Origin: Limnohabitans sp. Rim8
GTDB lineage: Bacteria > Pseudomonadota > Gammaproteobacteria > Burkholderiales > Burkholderiaceae_C
NCBI RefSeq assembly: GCF_945869175.1
Contig: NZ_CAMBNZ010000017.1
Coordinates: forward strand, 1-39,993
Direction: 5' to 3'
Length of the DNA: 39,993 bases
Position numbers and translations under genes: made by a program. Positions 15,907-25,035 of the stretch are shown here, one piece after another (the stretch's first letter is position 1; each line of letters opens with the position of its first letter). The notes under the pieces were generated by a model. That model searched no databases. It was not told where the DNA came from and was given only the letters and a program-made list of their open reading frames with translations.

Positions 15907-17538
15907 GTGAACCCTACTTGGATCAGTTTGGGCGTACTGGCCGCATTGGCCCCAGCCCTGCACCAACGCCTTCAACTCTCCCGCGCCAAACACCGTTCTT
16001 TGGCGGGTCATTCGCGAATGGCCAAGCGCTTGGCACGATGGCTGCCGGGCTATAGTTTCAATGAGACCGATTTTTTCGCTTGCGATGGTGCCCCCCTGGA
16101 CATTCAAACCCAACGCCGAGCCGCCTTCATGGGCCTGGCCGACACCTTGCAAAAACGCCACCGCTTGAGCATCGAAGCCACGGCCGCAGCGCGCGAGAAC
16201 ATCTCGGACATGCAATTCATTGCGGCCTACCGGGTGCCCTTTCAGTTCAGTCCCGTGGTGCGCGAGCACCTGAAAGTGGGCTCGTTTTTGCAGTCTGCTC
16301 AAGGCGTGCAAGTCACCGATCTGGATGGTCAGGTGTTTTACGACCTGACGGGCTCTTACGGTGTGAATGTTTTTGGCGCCGACTTTTACAAAGGCACGAT
16401 GGCCGAAGGCATGGCACGGACGCAAAGTTTGGGTCCTGTGCTGGGCTCTTACCACCCCGTGGTGGCCAGCAACGCAGAAAAACTCAAAGCCATCTCCGGT
16501 TTGGACGAAGTGTCTTTTCACATGTCGGGCACCGAGGCCGTCATGCAGGCTGTGCGCTTGGCGCGTTACCACACGCGCCGCAAGAACATCGTCCGGTTCT
16601 GCGGTGCTTACCATGGCTGGTGGGAAGATGTTCAACCGGGACCGGGCAACCCCATGCCTCCGCGTGAAACCTACACCTTGAGCGAGATGAGCGAGCGCAG
16701 CTTGCAAGTGCTGCGCAGCCGCAAAGACATTGCTTGCGTGCTGATCAACCCTTTGCAGGCGTTGCACACCAATGTCAATGCGCCCGGAGATTCGACCTTG
16801 GTGGACAGCAGCCGCCGGGCCGCGTATGACCGTGCGGCTTACACAACTTGGCTCAAGGCCTTGCGTCAAGTTTGTACAGAACGCGGTATTGCGCTGATCT
16901 TTGACGAGGTTTTTTTGGGATTCCGATTGGCGGCAGGCGGTGCGCAAGCCTACTTTGGCGTGCAGGCCGACATGGTCACTTACGGCAAAACTTTGGGCGG
17001 CGGCTTTCCTGTCGGCGTGGTCTGTGGCAAACGTGAATGGATGCGCCGCTTCGATGAAAAACGCCCAGCGGACATCTGCTTTGCGCGGGGCACTTTCAAC
17101 GCCCACCCCGCGGTCATGGGTGCCATGTCGGCATTCTTGGACCAACTGGAAACGCCAGAAATCAAAGCCATTTACCAAGGGCTGGACGAGCGCTGGAATG
17201 CGCGAGCCACACGCTTCAACAACACCATGCAAGCGCATGGATTGCCTTTGCAAGCGGCCAACATGTCGAGCGTCTGGACACTTTTTTACACACAGCCCAG
17301 CCGATACAACTGGATGCTGCAGTACTACCTCAGGCTGCATGGGTTGGCGCTCAGTTGGGTGGGAACAGGTCGTTTGATCTTCAGTCTCAACTACAGCGAC
17401 ACCGACTTCGAAGCCGTGCTGGAAAAATTTGTACTGGCAGCTCAACAGATGCAAAAAGACGGCTGGTGGTGGCATGCTCCGGAGATCACCAACAAGTCAA
17501 TTCGCCGCAGCATCTTGAAAGAGACCTTGTTTCGCTGA
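15907..17538 (+). CDS. class III PLP-dependent aminotransferase, glutamate-1-semialdehyde aminomutase-like, with N-terminal extension
   Basis: A 543-residue class III (ornithine/GSA-type) aminotransferase. The PLP lysine is in VTYGKTLGGGFPVGVV, the cofactor-binding aspartate in LIFDEVFLGFR, and the phosphate-binding region in HMSGTEAVMQAVRLAR. It is over 100 residues longer than glutamate-1-semialdehyde aminomutase: a hydrophobic N-terminal segment (residues 3-18) and a basic stretch precede the enzyme domain, suggesting membrane association. The usual hemL role in haem synthesis is therefore unlikely. GTG start at 15907 with AAGGA eight bases upstream. The neighbours are psd, a DUF962-like membrane protein and a glycosyltransferase, which points to lipid metabolism. 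The substrate is unknown. The long opposite-strand frame over it (15862-17475) is a shadow. Confidence 0.8.
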   Translation: MNPTWISLGVLAALAPALHQRLQLSRAKHRSLAGHSRMAKRLARWLPGYSFNETDFFACDGAPLDIQTQRRAAFMGLADTLQKRHRLSIEATAAARENISDMQFIAAYRVPFQFSPVVREHLKVGSFLQSAQGVQVTDLDGQVFYDLTGSYGVNVFGADFYKGTMAEGMARTQSLGPVLGSYHPVVASNAEKLKAISGLDEVSFHMSGTEAVMQAVRLARYHTRRKNIVRFCGAYHGWWEDVQPGPGNPMPPRETYTLSEMSERSLQVLRSRKDIACVLINPLQALHTNVNAPGDSTLVDSSRRAAYDRAAYTTWLKALRQVCTERGIALIFDEVFLGFRLAAGGAQAYFGVQADMVTYGKTLGGGFPVGVVCGKREWMRRFDEKRPADICFARGTFNAHPAVMGAMSAFLDQLETPEIKAIYQGLDERWNARATRFNNTMQAHGLPLQAANMSSVWTLFYTQPSRYNWMLQYYLRLHGLALSWVGTGRLIFSLNYSDTDFEAVLEKFVLAAQQMQKDGWWWHAPEITNKSIRRSILKETLFR

Positions 17539-17540
17539 CA

Positions 17541-17579
17541 CAAAAAACCCCGGACTGCCTTGACTGGCGATCCGGGGTT
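17541..17579 (-). terminator. terminator between aminotransferase and DUF962-like genes
   Basis: Inverted repeat AACCCCGGA (17546-17554) and TCCGGGGTT (17571-17579). Read on the minus strand the stem is followed by a T run (complement of 17542-17547), a standard rho-independent terminator for the gene ending at 17588. On the plus strand it may also stop the aminotransferase transcript. Confidence 0.8.
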
Positions 17580-17587
17580 GTTCAGGT

Positions 17588-18196
17588 TCAACGGTTAACG
17601 TGCAAGCTTCGGTCTGCAAAGCGCTCGCCACGCAACAACTGCCAAGGCGCTTTGTGATACAGGTAAATGTCATGGAAAGGATCGGTCACGATCTTGGTCA
17701 TCCAAACCAAGCCCGTTTGTACATCTTGTAAAAAGAACAAATGCACAGTGCGAAACAGCAAGGCCGCCGCACCCAAAACCAACCAAGAATAGCCCACTGC
17801 GCGCATGAATTCATAGAAAGTTTCATGCTCAGGAAAAACGCCCATCCAGCCTGGATTCATGTAAATGGCCAAGGGCAACAAAGCCCATATGCTGAGTAAA
17901 ACCACTTTGCGTCGCAGGTTGTAGCCCACCTTGATTTCTTCCTTGTGGTCGTTGGTGGCTTGGTTGACATGGTCATAACCCAACGGCTCAAAGAAGAAAT
18001 GTCCCGCTTGACGGGATGTCATGGACACCGTCCAAGCCAGCAAAGCAGCGATAGCGGGATCAATGAACAAAAGTCCGTAAGACACCACAAAAGCCATGGC
18101 ACTCAGCAAGTGCAGGGATTGGTTGATGCGGCAGTGGTGGTAATACCGGTGGTCATCCCAACGCTGGACACGCAATTCTTCAAAAAATTCTTTCAC
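17588..18196 (-). CDS. multi-pass membrane protein, DUF962/Mpo1-like
   Basis: A 202-residue protein with about four transmembrane helices. Conserved-looking histidine motifs, YYHHCRINQSLH near residue 18 and QAGHFFFEPLGYDH near residue 65, resemble the DUF962 family of yeast Mpo1, a non-haem iron dioxygenase that shortens 2-hydroxy fatty acids by one carbon. The resemblance is by motif only and is tentative; another fatty-acid-modifying membrane enzyme is possible. GTG start at 18196 with AAGGTG about seven bases upstream. It is divergent from the GT4 gene, and a PHO-box-like element (18243-18260) faces it, so I infer low-phosphate induction. Confidence 0.55.
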   Translation of the reverse strand: MKEFFEELRVQRWDDHRYYHHCRINQSLHLLSAMAFVVSYGLLFIDPAIAALLAWTVSMTSRQAGHFFFEPLGYDHVNQATNDHKEEIKVGYNLRRKVVLLSIWALLPLAIYMNPGWMGVFPEHETFYEFMRAVGYSWLVLGAAALLFRTVHLFFLQDVQTGLVWMTKIVTDPFHDIYLYHKAPWQLLRGERFADRSLHVNR

Positions 18197-18242
18197 GCTA
18201 TCACCTTAAGAACAATGGGAGTCTCCATCATGATGAATTCGT

Positions 18243-18260
18243 GTGAAAAATCAGTGACAC
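18243..18260 (-). promoter_or_regulatory. PHO-box-like element of the DUF962-like gene
   Basis: Read on the minus strand: GTGTCAC-TGAT-TTTTCAC, in 7-4-7 layout, ending 46 bases before the GTG start at 18196. Each half-site keeps the T-(G/T)-TCA-C core. It is weaker than the pstS and gap boxes. Confidence 0.45.
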
Positions 18261-18304
18261 CTCTGGCGTATTTAAACCGACATGAAATTTTTACAAATCT
18301 GACT

Positions 18305-18322
18305 TTGTCATCAAGTTGTTAA
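18305..18322 (+). promoter_or_regulatory. PHO-box-like element of the GT4 glycosyltransferase gene
   Basis: TTGTCAT-CAAG-TTGTTAA: the first half-site differs from CTGTCAT by one base, the second is degenerate. It ends 35 bases before the preferred start at 18358. Confidence 0.5.
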
Positions 18323-18357
18323 ATGTGAAAGTCATGATGGCTGTCATGGAGAAACTC

Positions 18358-19548
18358 ATGACCGACCGCATCCTGGTAGAAAACATCGAGCCAGAAAATC
18401 CATCCATGCGCATCGCGGTGGTCACCGAGACTTGGCCACCGGAGGTCAATGGCGTGGCACTGACCTTGTCCAAACTGATTCACCAACTGAGCCTGCGCAA
18501 GCACACCATTCAACTCATCCGCCCACGTCAAGACAAATTCGACACCGCTGCAGCGCACGCCGGATGGTCCGAAATCTTGCTCAGAGGCCTGCCCATCCCC
18601 AAGTATCCCGAACTGAAGTTGGGCTTCCCGAGCAAGAAGTCACTCGTCAAGGCTTGGACTGTCAAACGGCCTGACCTCGTGCACATCGCCACCGAGGGCC
18701 CGCTGGGCTGGTCGGCGCTGCAAGCGGCCCGTGTCTTGCGTTTACCAGTCACTTCTGACTTTCGCACCAATTTTCACAGCTACAGCAAACACTATGGCGT
18801 AGGGTGGCTCAGCAAACCCATCGTGGCTTATTTGCGCAAATTTCACAACCGGACCCATTGCACCATGGTGCCCACACGCGCCCTCAAAGCCCAGCTGCAA
18901 GCCGTCGGTTTTGAAAACTTGCGCATTGTGGCCCGAGGCGTTGACACGCAGTTGTTTCATCCCGGTCAGCGCAGTGACACTTTGCGATCGCAATGGCAAG
19001 CCGACGAGAACACGGTGGTGCTGTTGTCTGTTGGAAGGCTGGCTGCAGAAAAAAATCTGGATTTGATCGCGAGCGCGTACCAAGCCCTTGCGCAAAAAGG
19101 CCGCCGAGTCAAACTCGTTTTTGCGGGCGATGGACCCTACCGCACCCAACTGCAGTCCGATTGCCCTGGAGCCATTTTCATGGGCATGTGCTCTCACGCG
19201 GAGTTGGCCCATGTGTATGCCAGTGCAGACCTGTTTCTTTTCCCCAGCTTGACCGAAACGTTTGGCAACGTCACGCTCGAAGCCATGGCCAGCGGCACGC
19301 CCGTGTTAGCTTTTGACTGTGCAGCAGCCACAGAAGTGATCGAAGACGGCAAAAACGGCTGGTTAGTTCAAGGCGAAGACGCCGAACACTATGTGCTCAA
19401 AGCGCTTGAAATCACCGAAAGTGCGGCGACTTTGCACAAGGCAAAAACGCACGCTGCTGACAGTATTCGCCCCTGGGACTGGCAAGAAATCGTGTCACAA
19501 GTGGAAGTGATTTTCCGCAACGCACTGACCACAGGCTCCAAGGGCTGA
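18358..19548 (+). CDS. GT4 family glycosyltransferase (MgtA/Agt/SqdX-like)
   Basis: A 396-residue GT-B fold transferase of family GT4. The core starts MRIAVVTETWPPEVNGVALT, the acceptor-domain opening typical of transferases acting on diacylglycerol or mannosides. HIATEGPLGWSALQAARVL follows, then the donor-domain signature FPSLTETFGNVTLEAMASGTPV with the E-x7-E motif. Relatives include low-phosphate lipid glycosyltransferases such as Agt and SqdX, and the mannosyltransferase MgtA; the sugar and acceptor cannot be read from sequence. The start at 18358 has GGAG six bases upstream; the family-like start at 18406 is an alternative. A PHO-like box precedes it, and ugd, which would supply UDP-glucuronate, is close by. 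Confidence 0.85.
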   Translation: MTDRILVENIEPENPSMRIAVVTETWPPEVNGVALTLSKLIHQLSLRKHTIQLIRPRQDKFDTAAAHAGWSEILLRGLPIPKYPELKLGFPSKKSLVKAWTVKRPDLVHIATEGPLGWSALQAARVLRLPVTSDFRTNFHSYSKHYGVGWLSKPIVAYLRKFHNRTHCTMVPTRALKAQLQAVGFENLRIVARGVDTQLFHPGQRSDTLRSQWQADENTVVLLSVGRLAAEKNLDLIASAYQALAQKGRRVKLVFAGDGPYRTQLQSDCPGAIFMGMCSHAELAHVYASADLFLFPSLTETFGNVTLEAMASGTPVLAFDCAAATEVIEDGKNGWLVQGEDAEHYVLKALEITESAATLHKAKTHAADSIRPWDWQEIVSQVEVIFRNALTTGSKG

Positions 19549-19557
19549 TCTGTCTTT

Positions 19558-20775
19558 TCATGCCCGGCGCCGAAGCCAGGGCAATACGGCACACAGCAAA
19601 GGCAAAGACAGCAGCAGCATGATGGGCAGCAAGGGCAGTTCCCAAGCCAGTAATGCGCTGTAAAGGCCGAGCATGACCAACACGCTCAAATTTTCGTTGA
19701 AACCCTGCACAGCGATCGATTGGCCTGGATTCATGACTTTCAGCCCCCGATGCTGCAACAAGGCATTCATCGGCACCAACAGCATGCCCCCAGCCCAGCC
19801 CGACAACAGCAGCAAGGGCAAGGCCCAGGGCAGCGAATGGATGAGTGCCATCGTCGGCAATACAGCAGCCAGAACCAACCCCCATGGCAAGGCACGGCGT
19901 GCATTGAAAATTCGAGTTCTGTAGGCGGCCATGGTGGCACCACCCATCACTCCCAAAGCCACCACGGCTTGCAAATAAGCCCCTTGTTGCAAGCTCAGAT
20001 CTGCGTTGGATTGCGCCCATCGCAACACTGCAAACTGAAGCACCGCACCTGCGCCCCAACACAAGGTGGTGACATGCAATGACATCCCGCCCAAGGGATC
20101 AGCCCACAGTTGCCGGTTTTGCTGCCAAAAGGCGGACCACTGAATGCCGCGCCATGTCAACGGGTGCAGCCGTCGTGACTTCATAGGGGTCACGCCCATA
20201 TTGAGCAAAGCAGACACGCCATAAATGCAGCACACCACCCCAAATGCATCACGGATCTGTGTCCCCACCCACCAGGTCGACCCCTCACCCAATGCTTGGA
20301 TTGACCCTTGGCCACTGCCCAGTTGCCATTGGATCAAGCCACCGCCCAAGGCGACACCCAGCATCACCGAAAGAACCACTGAAACTTCCAACCAGGCATT
20401 GGCCTTGACCAGCAAACGGGTGGGGACGGCCTCACTGACCAAGCCATATTTGGCCGGCGCATACAAGGCGGCCGCCAAACCGGTCAGGGCAAATGACAAC
20501 AAAGGGTGAAATCCCGTCAAGAGCAAAAAAACGCCAGCCAACTTCAAGAGGTTCATCGCCGCCATCAACCGGCTTTTGGGAAAGGCATCGGCCACTGAAC
20601 CCGCCACACTGGCCAAAACGACATACGACAAGGTGAACGCGAACTTCAACAAGGGGGCCCACCACCCTGAATAGCCTTGTTCTTGTAAAAAGAACACACC
20701 CAAAATCATGAAGGCATTGTCGGCCAGCCCACTGGCAAATTGGGCCAAGATCAAATAGTAAAAGCCTTTAGGCAT
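19558..20775 (-). CDS. lplT: lysophospholipid transporter LplT-like MFS protein
   Basis: A 405-residue major facilitator with about 12 helices that opens [22 protein letters not shown], the family-typical N-terminus with the conserved ADNA. The [16 protein letters not shown] loop follows the second helix region, and [15 protein letters not shown] is also LplT-like. LplT flips lysophosphatidylethanolamine inward for re-acylation; in enterobacteria it pairs with Aas, which is not next to it here. It overlaps the end of ugd by eight bases, so the two are probably co-transcribed. Its role in a low-phosphate lipid programme would be recycling of lysophospholipids; that is inferred. Confidence 0.85.
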   Translation of the reverse strand: MPKGFYYLILAQFASGLADNAFMILGVFFLQEQGYSGWWAPLLKFAFTLSYVVLASVAGSVADAFPKSRLMAAMNLLKLAGVFLLLTGFHPLLSFALTGLAAALYAPAKYGLVSEAVPTRLLVKANAWLEVSVVLSVMLGVALGGGLIQWQLGSGQGSIQALGEGSTWWVGTQIRDAFGVVCCIYGVSALLNMGVTPMKSRRLHPLTWRGIQWSAFWQQNRQLWADPLGGMSLHVTTLCWGAGAVLQFAVLRWAQSNADLSLQQGAYLQAVVALGVMGGATMAAYRTRIFNARRALPWGLVLAAVLPTMALIHSLPWALPLLLLSGWAGGMLLVPMNALLQHRGLKVMNPGQSIAVQGFNENLSVLVMLGLYSALLAWELPLLPIMLLLSLPLLCAVLPWLRRRA

Positions 20776-22207
20776 GTGGCGGCGTACGCGACGCCGAAGC
20801 TTCAGTCACATCACCTTGAACAGGGTCAAAGGACAAGGCCATGCCATTGCGCCGCCCAACGCCCTGGTAAGCGATGCCCAACTCCCACAGCGCCTGCGGG
20901 TTGTACAGATTGCGTCCATCCAAAATAAGCGGGTAGCGCATCACCGCTTTCATGGACACAAAATCGGGATTGTGAAAGTTTTTCCATTCTGTGAGCACCA
21001 TCAGGGCATCCGCGCCTTCCAGTGCCTGCATGTCGGTGTCGAACAACTCAAAACGCTCCAAGCCATTTTCTTCACCTTCAAAATCAAGGCGCAAGGCTTT
21101 CATGGCTTCGTGTCCTGCGACAGGATCGTAAGCGCTGACCTGTGCGCCGCGTTTCAACAATTGGCGGATCACCACACGGCTGGGGGCCTCACGCATGTCG
21201 TCGGTATTGGGTTTGAAAGCCAGCCCCCAAATGGCGATTTTTCGCCCGGTCAAGTCTTCGCCCATGCGCTGAACCAAGCGCTCCACGAGAATCAACTTTT
21301 GACGTTCATTGACCTGTTCTGTCGCACTGACCACGGCCATGCTTTGCCCATAGGCCTTGGCCGTGCTGACCAAGGCCTGGGTGTCCTTGGGAAAGCAGCT
21401 GCCACCGTAGCCACTGCCGGCGTACAAAAAGCTGTGCCCAATTCGCGTATCGGCGCCAATGCCGCGGCGGATGTGGTCCACATCAGCCCCCAGCACATCG
21501 GCCAAATTGGCAATCTCGTTCATGAAGGAGATGCGGGCTGCCAGCATGGCGTTGGCCGCGTATTTGGTCAATTCAGCACTGCGCACATCCATCCACACCG
21601 TACGGGAATGGTGACGGTTGAAACTGGCATACAAATCACCCATCATGCGCTGACTGCGGGCATGGTGCAGCCCCTCATCGACCCCGATCACAATCCGGTC
21701 CGGGTGCATGAAGTCGTCGATGGCCGCGCCCTCTTTCAGGAACTCGGGGTTGGACACCACATCGAACACATCGGGTGACATGCCACGGTGCAGCAACTCG
21801 TGCGTGAGCGCCGCACGCACCTTGTCGGCAGTGCCCACCGGCACCGTCGATTTGTTGACCACCAGCTTGAAGCTTTTGAGGTGGCGGCCAATGGTGGCGG
21901 CCACGGACAAAACATGGCCCAAATCGGCCGATCCGTCTTCTGCTGGGGGCGTGCCCACTGCGATGAACAAAATATCGCCATGGTCGATGGCCTCTGATGC
22001 ATCGCTGGTGAATCGGATGCGTCCATCGGCACGGTTGCGGGCCATCAATGCCTTCAAGCCCGGCTCAAAAATAGGCACTCCACCTTCTTGCAAGGCCCGA
22101 ATTTTGTCTTCGTCCTTGTCCATGCAAACCACTTTGAATCCCAAGTCTGACAAACAGGCGCCAGTGACCAAACCCACATAACCCGACCCAATGACCGTGA
22201 CACGCAT
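20768..22207 (-). CDS. ugd: UDP-glucose 6-dehydrogenase
   Basis: NAD-dependent enzyme that oxidises UDP-glucose to UDP-glucuronate in the cytoplasm. From the ATG at 22207 it has 479 residues. The Rossmann loop is [17 protein letters not shown], the catalytic cysteine lies in [15 protein letters not shown], and the C-terminal UDP-binding domain contains [26 protein letters not shown] lies seven bases before the start. UDP-glucuronate can feed capsule, lipid A modification or glucuronosyl lipids. With a GT4 gene nearby and a PHO-like box (22259-22276) upstream, a glycolipid role is attractive. lplT overlaps its 3' end. Confidence 0.96.
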   Translation of the reverse strand: MRVTVIGSGYVGLVTGACLSDLGFKVVCMDKDEDKIRALQEGGVPIFEPGLKALMARNRADGRIRFTSDASEAIDHGDILFIAVGTPPAEDGSADLGHVLSVAATIGRHLKSFKLVVNKSTVPVGTADKVRAALTHELLHRGMSPDVFDVVSNPEFLKEGAAIDDFMHPDRIVIGVDEGLHHARSQRMMGDLYASFNRHHSRTVWMDVRSAELTKYAANAMLAARISFMNEIANLADVLGADVDHIRRGIGADTRIGHSFLYAGSGYGGSCFPKDTQALVSTAKAYGQSMAVVSATEQVNERQKLILVERLVQRMGEDLTGRKIAIWGLAFKPNTDDMREAPSRVVIRQLLKRGAQVSAYDPVAGHEAMKALRLDFEGEENGLERFELFDTDMQALEGADALMVLTEWKNFHNPDFVSMKAVMRYPLILDGRNLYNPQALWELGIAYQGVGRRNGMALSFDPVQGDVTEASASRTPPHA

Positions 22208-22258
22208 CAGCACTCTCCTGTGTTGACGTGCATGTTCACTCTGAACGGTGAAACAGTG

Positions 22259-22276
22259 GTGTCAAAACCATGAAAG
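22259..22276 (-). promoter_or_regulatory. PHO-box-like element of ugd
   Basis: Read on the minus strand: CTTTCAT-GGTT-TTGACAC, in 7-4-7 layout, ending 51 bases before the ugd start. The first half-site has one mismatch to CTGTCAT. It lies in the short gap between phoR and ugd, which shows that ugd may have its own promoter rather than relying on read-through from phoR. Confidence 0.45.
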
Positions 22277-22293
22277 TAGCGTGAAAAAATGGT

Positions 22294-23619
22294 TCAATCC
22301 AGTTGGCTGGAAACGCGACTGAGAGGCAAGTACAACTTGAAGGTAGCGCCTTGCCCCACCACACTCTCAATGCGCAGTTCACCACCATGGCGCTGCATGA
22401 CGTGCTTGGTGATGGCCAGGCCTAATCCCGTGCCGCCCGTTTCACGCGAACGGCTGCGGTCCACACGGTAAAAACGCTCGGACAAACGCGGCAAGTGCTC
22501 GGCCGCAATGCCTGGACCTGAGTCTTTCACGGCAAACACTGCACCCTCCGGCGTCAGTGACCATTGCAAGTGGATACTCCCGCCCAGCGGGGTGTACCGG
22601 ATGGCGTTGTTGATGAGGTTGGATACCGCACTGATCAACTCGGATCGAGAACCCAGCAAAGCGGCTTCTGGCACAGGATCCATGTCGATTTGATGCACAG
22701 GCCCATCTCCTTTGGCTGCCAACAACTCCGTCAAGGCCAGCGCATCGGCATGGATGTGCATCATCAAAGTTGGCAAATGCACTTTTTCCTGAACACCAGG
22801 GGATTGGCTGCCTTCCAATTGCGACAAAGTGAGCAAGTCCGCAACGAGGGACTGAATGCGGTCAGACTGTACCGACATGAGTTGCAAGTAATGCTGGGTC
22901 TCGGCATCATCGAGCGGTATCGACTGCAAGGTTTCTACAAAACCGCTCAGCACGGTCAACGGTGTGCGAATTTCATGCGACACATTGGCCACAAAATCGC
23001 GCCGCATCGCGTCAGCCTGCGCCAATGCCGTGATGTCACGGGTCAAGAGCAACAGACGCCCATCGCCATAAGCGTGCAGCTGCACCGACAATTTTCGGGC
23101 ATTGATCACCGAGCTGGAACGCCCGTCGATGATGACCTCGGTGCTGTGCTCGTCTTGCGCAAAATACTTGGCAAACACAGGGTCACGCACCAGATGCACA
23201 ATGTGCTGCATACGGTCTTTTTGCGCATCCAGTCCCAAATGCGAAGCGGCGGTGTTGTTGCACCATTCAATGCGCGAATCCTCATCCAGCAAGACCACAC
23301 CGTTCGGTGAGGCTTGGATGGCCAACAAGAAATCTTTCAAGCGTTTTTCATGCATGGACGCCTGCTTTTCTTGCGTCCTTAAAAGACGCAAGATGCGCGA
23401 GGACATTTCCAACCAAACGCCTTGCCAAGGCGGATCGAGCACAAGAAAAGGGCCGCCCAACCATTGTTCAAATCGGTGGATACGCCAAACCATCACCAGC
23501 GAATACGTCGACAATGCCAAACACGCTGCTGCCAGTGCACCCACCACTCCACCAATAAACCAACCCGGTACAGCGGCCACCAGCACGCCCATCACCAGTT
23601 CGACGACCGAAAAAATCAT
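22294..23619 (-). CDS. phoR: phosphate regulon sensor histidine kinase PhoR
   Basis: A 441-residue membrane kinase that phosphorylates PhoB when phosphate is scarce and is kept inactive by PstSCAB/PhoU otherwise. Two N-terminal helices lie at residues 5-45 with hardly any periplasmic loop, as in PhoR. They are followed by a PAS domain (about 93-200, with IQASPNGVVLLDEDSRIEWCN), a HisKA domain with His215 in FVANVSHEIRTPLTVLSGF, and the ATPase domain with NLINNAIRYTP and GGTGLGLAITKHVMQRHGG. It follows phoB after 12 bases and ends the pst-pho operon. Confidence 0.95.
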   Translation of the reverse strand: MIFSVVELVMGVLVAAVPGWFIGGVVGALAAACLALSTYSLVMVWRIHRFEQWLGGPFLVLDPPWQGVWLEMSSRILRLLRTQEKQASMHEKRLKDFLLAIQASPNGVVLLDEDSRIEWCNNTAASHLGLDAQKDRMQHIVHLVRDPVFAKYFAQDEHSTEVIIDGRSSSVINARKLSVQLHAYGDGRLLLLTRDITALAQADAMRRDFVANVSHEIRTPLTVLSGFVETLQSIPLDDAETQHYLQLMSVQSDRIQSLVADLLTLSQLEGSQSPGVQEKVHLPTLMMHIHADALALTELLAAKGDGPVHQIDMDPVPEAALLGSRSELISAVSNLINNAIRYTPLGGSIHLQWSLTPEGAVFAVKDSGPGIAAEHLPRLSERFYRVDRSRSRETGGTGLGLAITKHVMQRHGGELRIESVVGQGATFKLYLPLSRVSSQLD

Positions 23620-23631
23620 TCAAGCGCCAGA

Positions 23632-24327
23632 TCAAGCCAATGGCAAGTGCGTGAACCTGTAGCCCGCACCGCGGACGGTCTCGACCATCGCGCCCGCTTC
23701 ACCCAAGGATTCACGAAGTCGCTTAACGTGAACATCCACCGTGCGCTCTTCGATGTAAACATGGTCGCCCCACACTTTGTCGAGCAATGCGCCACGACTG
23801 TGTACGCGTTCAGGGTGACGCATGAAGTAATGCAGCAACTTGAATTCGGTCGGGCCTACTTTGAGTGGTTTGTCGGCCAAATTCACACGGTGCGTGTCAG
23901 CATCCAGCTGCAGTTCACCCATTTTGACGACGCCGCCCGATGCCTCTGGCACGCGGCGACGCAAGACGGCGCGAATGCGAGCCAAAAGTTCACGCGGTGA
24001 AAACGGTTTGACAATGTAATCGTCTGCACCCGCGTCAAGTCCTGCCACCCGATCGGATTCGTCACCGCGTGCTGTGAGCATCAAGATGGGTACCGTCTTC
24101 GTGCGGGTGGACGAACGCCAACGTCGCGCCAAAGTCAAACCACTCTCACCCGGCAACATCCAATCGAGCAGGATCACGTCCGGCAAAATTTCATCAAGTT
24201 CTCGTTGTGCGGTTTCGGCATCAATCGCCCACACCGGCTGAAAGCCGTTGTGCCGCAAATTGACAGCAATCAACTCGGCAATCGAGGGTTCGTCCTCAAC
24301 GATAAGAATGCGTGGAATGGATCTCAT
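23632..24327 (-). CDS. phoB: phosphate regulon response regulator PhoB
   Basis: A 231-residue OmpR-family regulator that binds PHO boxes and activates the phosphate-starvation regulon. The receiver domain has the EDEP acidic site, phosphoacceptor Asp55 in VILLDWMLPGESG, and VKPFSPREL. The winged-helix domain has VGPTEFKLLHYFMRHPERVHSR and RTVDVHVKRLRESL, residues that contact the CTGTCA direct repeats in PhoB proteins. The start overlaps the phoU stop by four bases. It is the presumed reader of the PHO-like boxes listed in this window. Confidence 0.96.
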   Translation of the reverse strand: MRSIPRILIVEDEPSIAELIAVNLRHNGFQPVWAIDAETAQRELDEILPDVILLDWMLPGESGLTLARRWRSSTRTKTVPILMLTARGDESDRVAGLDAGADDYIVKPFSPRELLARIRAVLRRRVPEASGGVVKMGELQLDADTHRVNLADKPLKVGPTEFKLLHYFMRHPERVHSRGALLDKVWGDHVYIEERTVDVHVKRLRESLGEAGAMVETVRGAGYRFTHLPLA

Positions 24328-25022
24328 TGAACCGCTTTTTCAATCTCGGTCAAGGCGGTATGGCGTACATCTGCACCTTTGACCACGTAAATCACAAATT
24401 CAGCAATGTTCTTGGCATGGTCACCAATTCGCTCAATGGCTTTGGCCACAAACAGCAAATCCAGGCTGGCTGAAATGGTGCGGGGGTCTTCCATCATGTA
24501 GGTAACCAACTTGCGCAGAAAGCCATTGAATTCGGCGTCAATCAAGTCATCTTCTTTCAAGATGACCAAGGCAGTATTGACATCCAAACGGGCAAAGGCA
24601 TCCAGGGCTTTGCGAAGCAAACCCGTGGCCAAATCTGCTGCGATTCGCAGTTCAGAAGAAGGTAAATTGCTGGGTGTACCTTGATCCAAAATCAACTTGA
24701 CCATGCGTGCAATGCGCTCGGCTTCGTCACCCGCGCGCTCCAAGTTGCCTGTGATTTTGGAAATGGCCATCAACAAGCGCAAGTCAATCGCAGTAGGCTG
24801 TCGGCGCGCGATGATGGAGGCCAATTCAGCGTCGATTTCCACTTCCAGTTTGTTCACTTGCTTTTCAGTGGCGATGACCTGATCGGCCACCTCCCGGTTG
24901 AACTGGGCCAATGAATAAACAGCATGGCGAGTCTGCGACTCAACCAATCCACCCAACTCTAAGACACGCGAGGACACGTTCGTCAGGTCAGCATCAAACT
25001 GACTCGAAATATGCTTTTCCAT
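24324..25022 (-). CDS. phoU: phosphate signalling protein PhoU
   Basis: A 232-residue all-helical cytoplasmic protein made of two three-helix PhoU repeats. It links the Pst transporter to PhoR and represses the regulon when phosphate is plentiful. Family motifs seen are the N-terminal HISSQFDADL, INLxxR-like repeats such as AIDLRLLMAISKITGNLERAGDEAERIA, and the second copy IERIGDHAKNIAEFVIY, which holds the metal-binding acidic cluster. AGGAG lies seven bases before the ATG. The gene lies 13 bases after pstB and overlaps phoB. Confidence 0.96.
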   Translation of the reverse strand: MEKHISSQFDADLTNVSSRVLELGGLVESQTRHAVYSLAQFNREVADQVIATEKQVNKLEVEIDAELASIIARRQPTAIDLRLLMAISKITGNLERAGDEAERIARMVKLILDQGTPSNLPSSELRIAADLATGLLRKALDAFARLDVNTALVILKEDDLIDAEFNGFLRKLVTYMMEDPRTISASLDLLFVAKAIERIGDHAKNIAEFVIYVVKGADVRHTALTEIEKAVQ

Positions 25023-25035
25023 TTTTTTCTCCTGA

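Noticed and set aside
15862..17475. A 537-codon open frame on the minus strand, opposite the aminotransferase gene
   Set aside because: It lies wholly inside the aminotransferase gene, has no recognisable domains, and is rich in His, Arg and Gln, as expected from the reverse complement of high-GC codons. The plus-strand frame has clear PLP motifs.
15907..17538. Annotation of the class III aminotransferase as hemL
   Set aside because: The N-terminal hydrophobic extension, the length of 543 residues and the lipid/phosphate surroundings do not fit the compact, conserved GSA aminomutase. I kept it as an aminotransferase of unknown substrate.
20774..21778. A 334-codon plus-strand frame opposite ugd
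   Set aside because: It is a shadow of ugd, which carries the full NAD-binding and catalytic motifs on the other strand; the shadow product has no family features.
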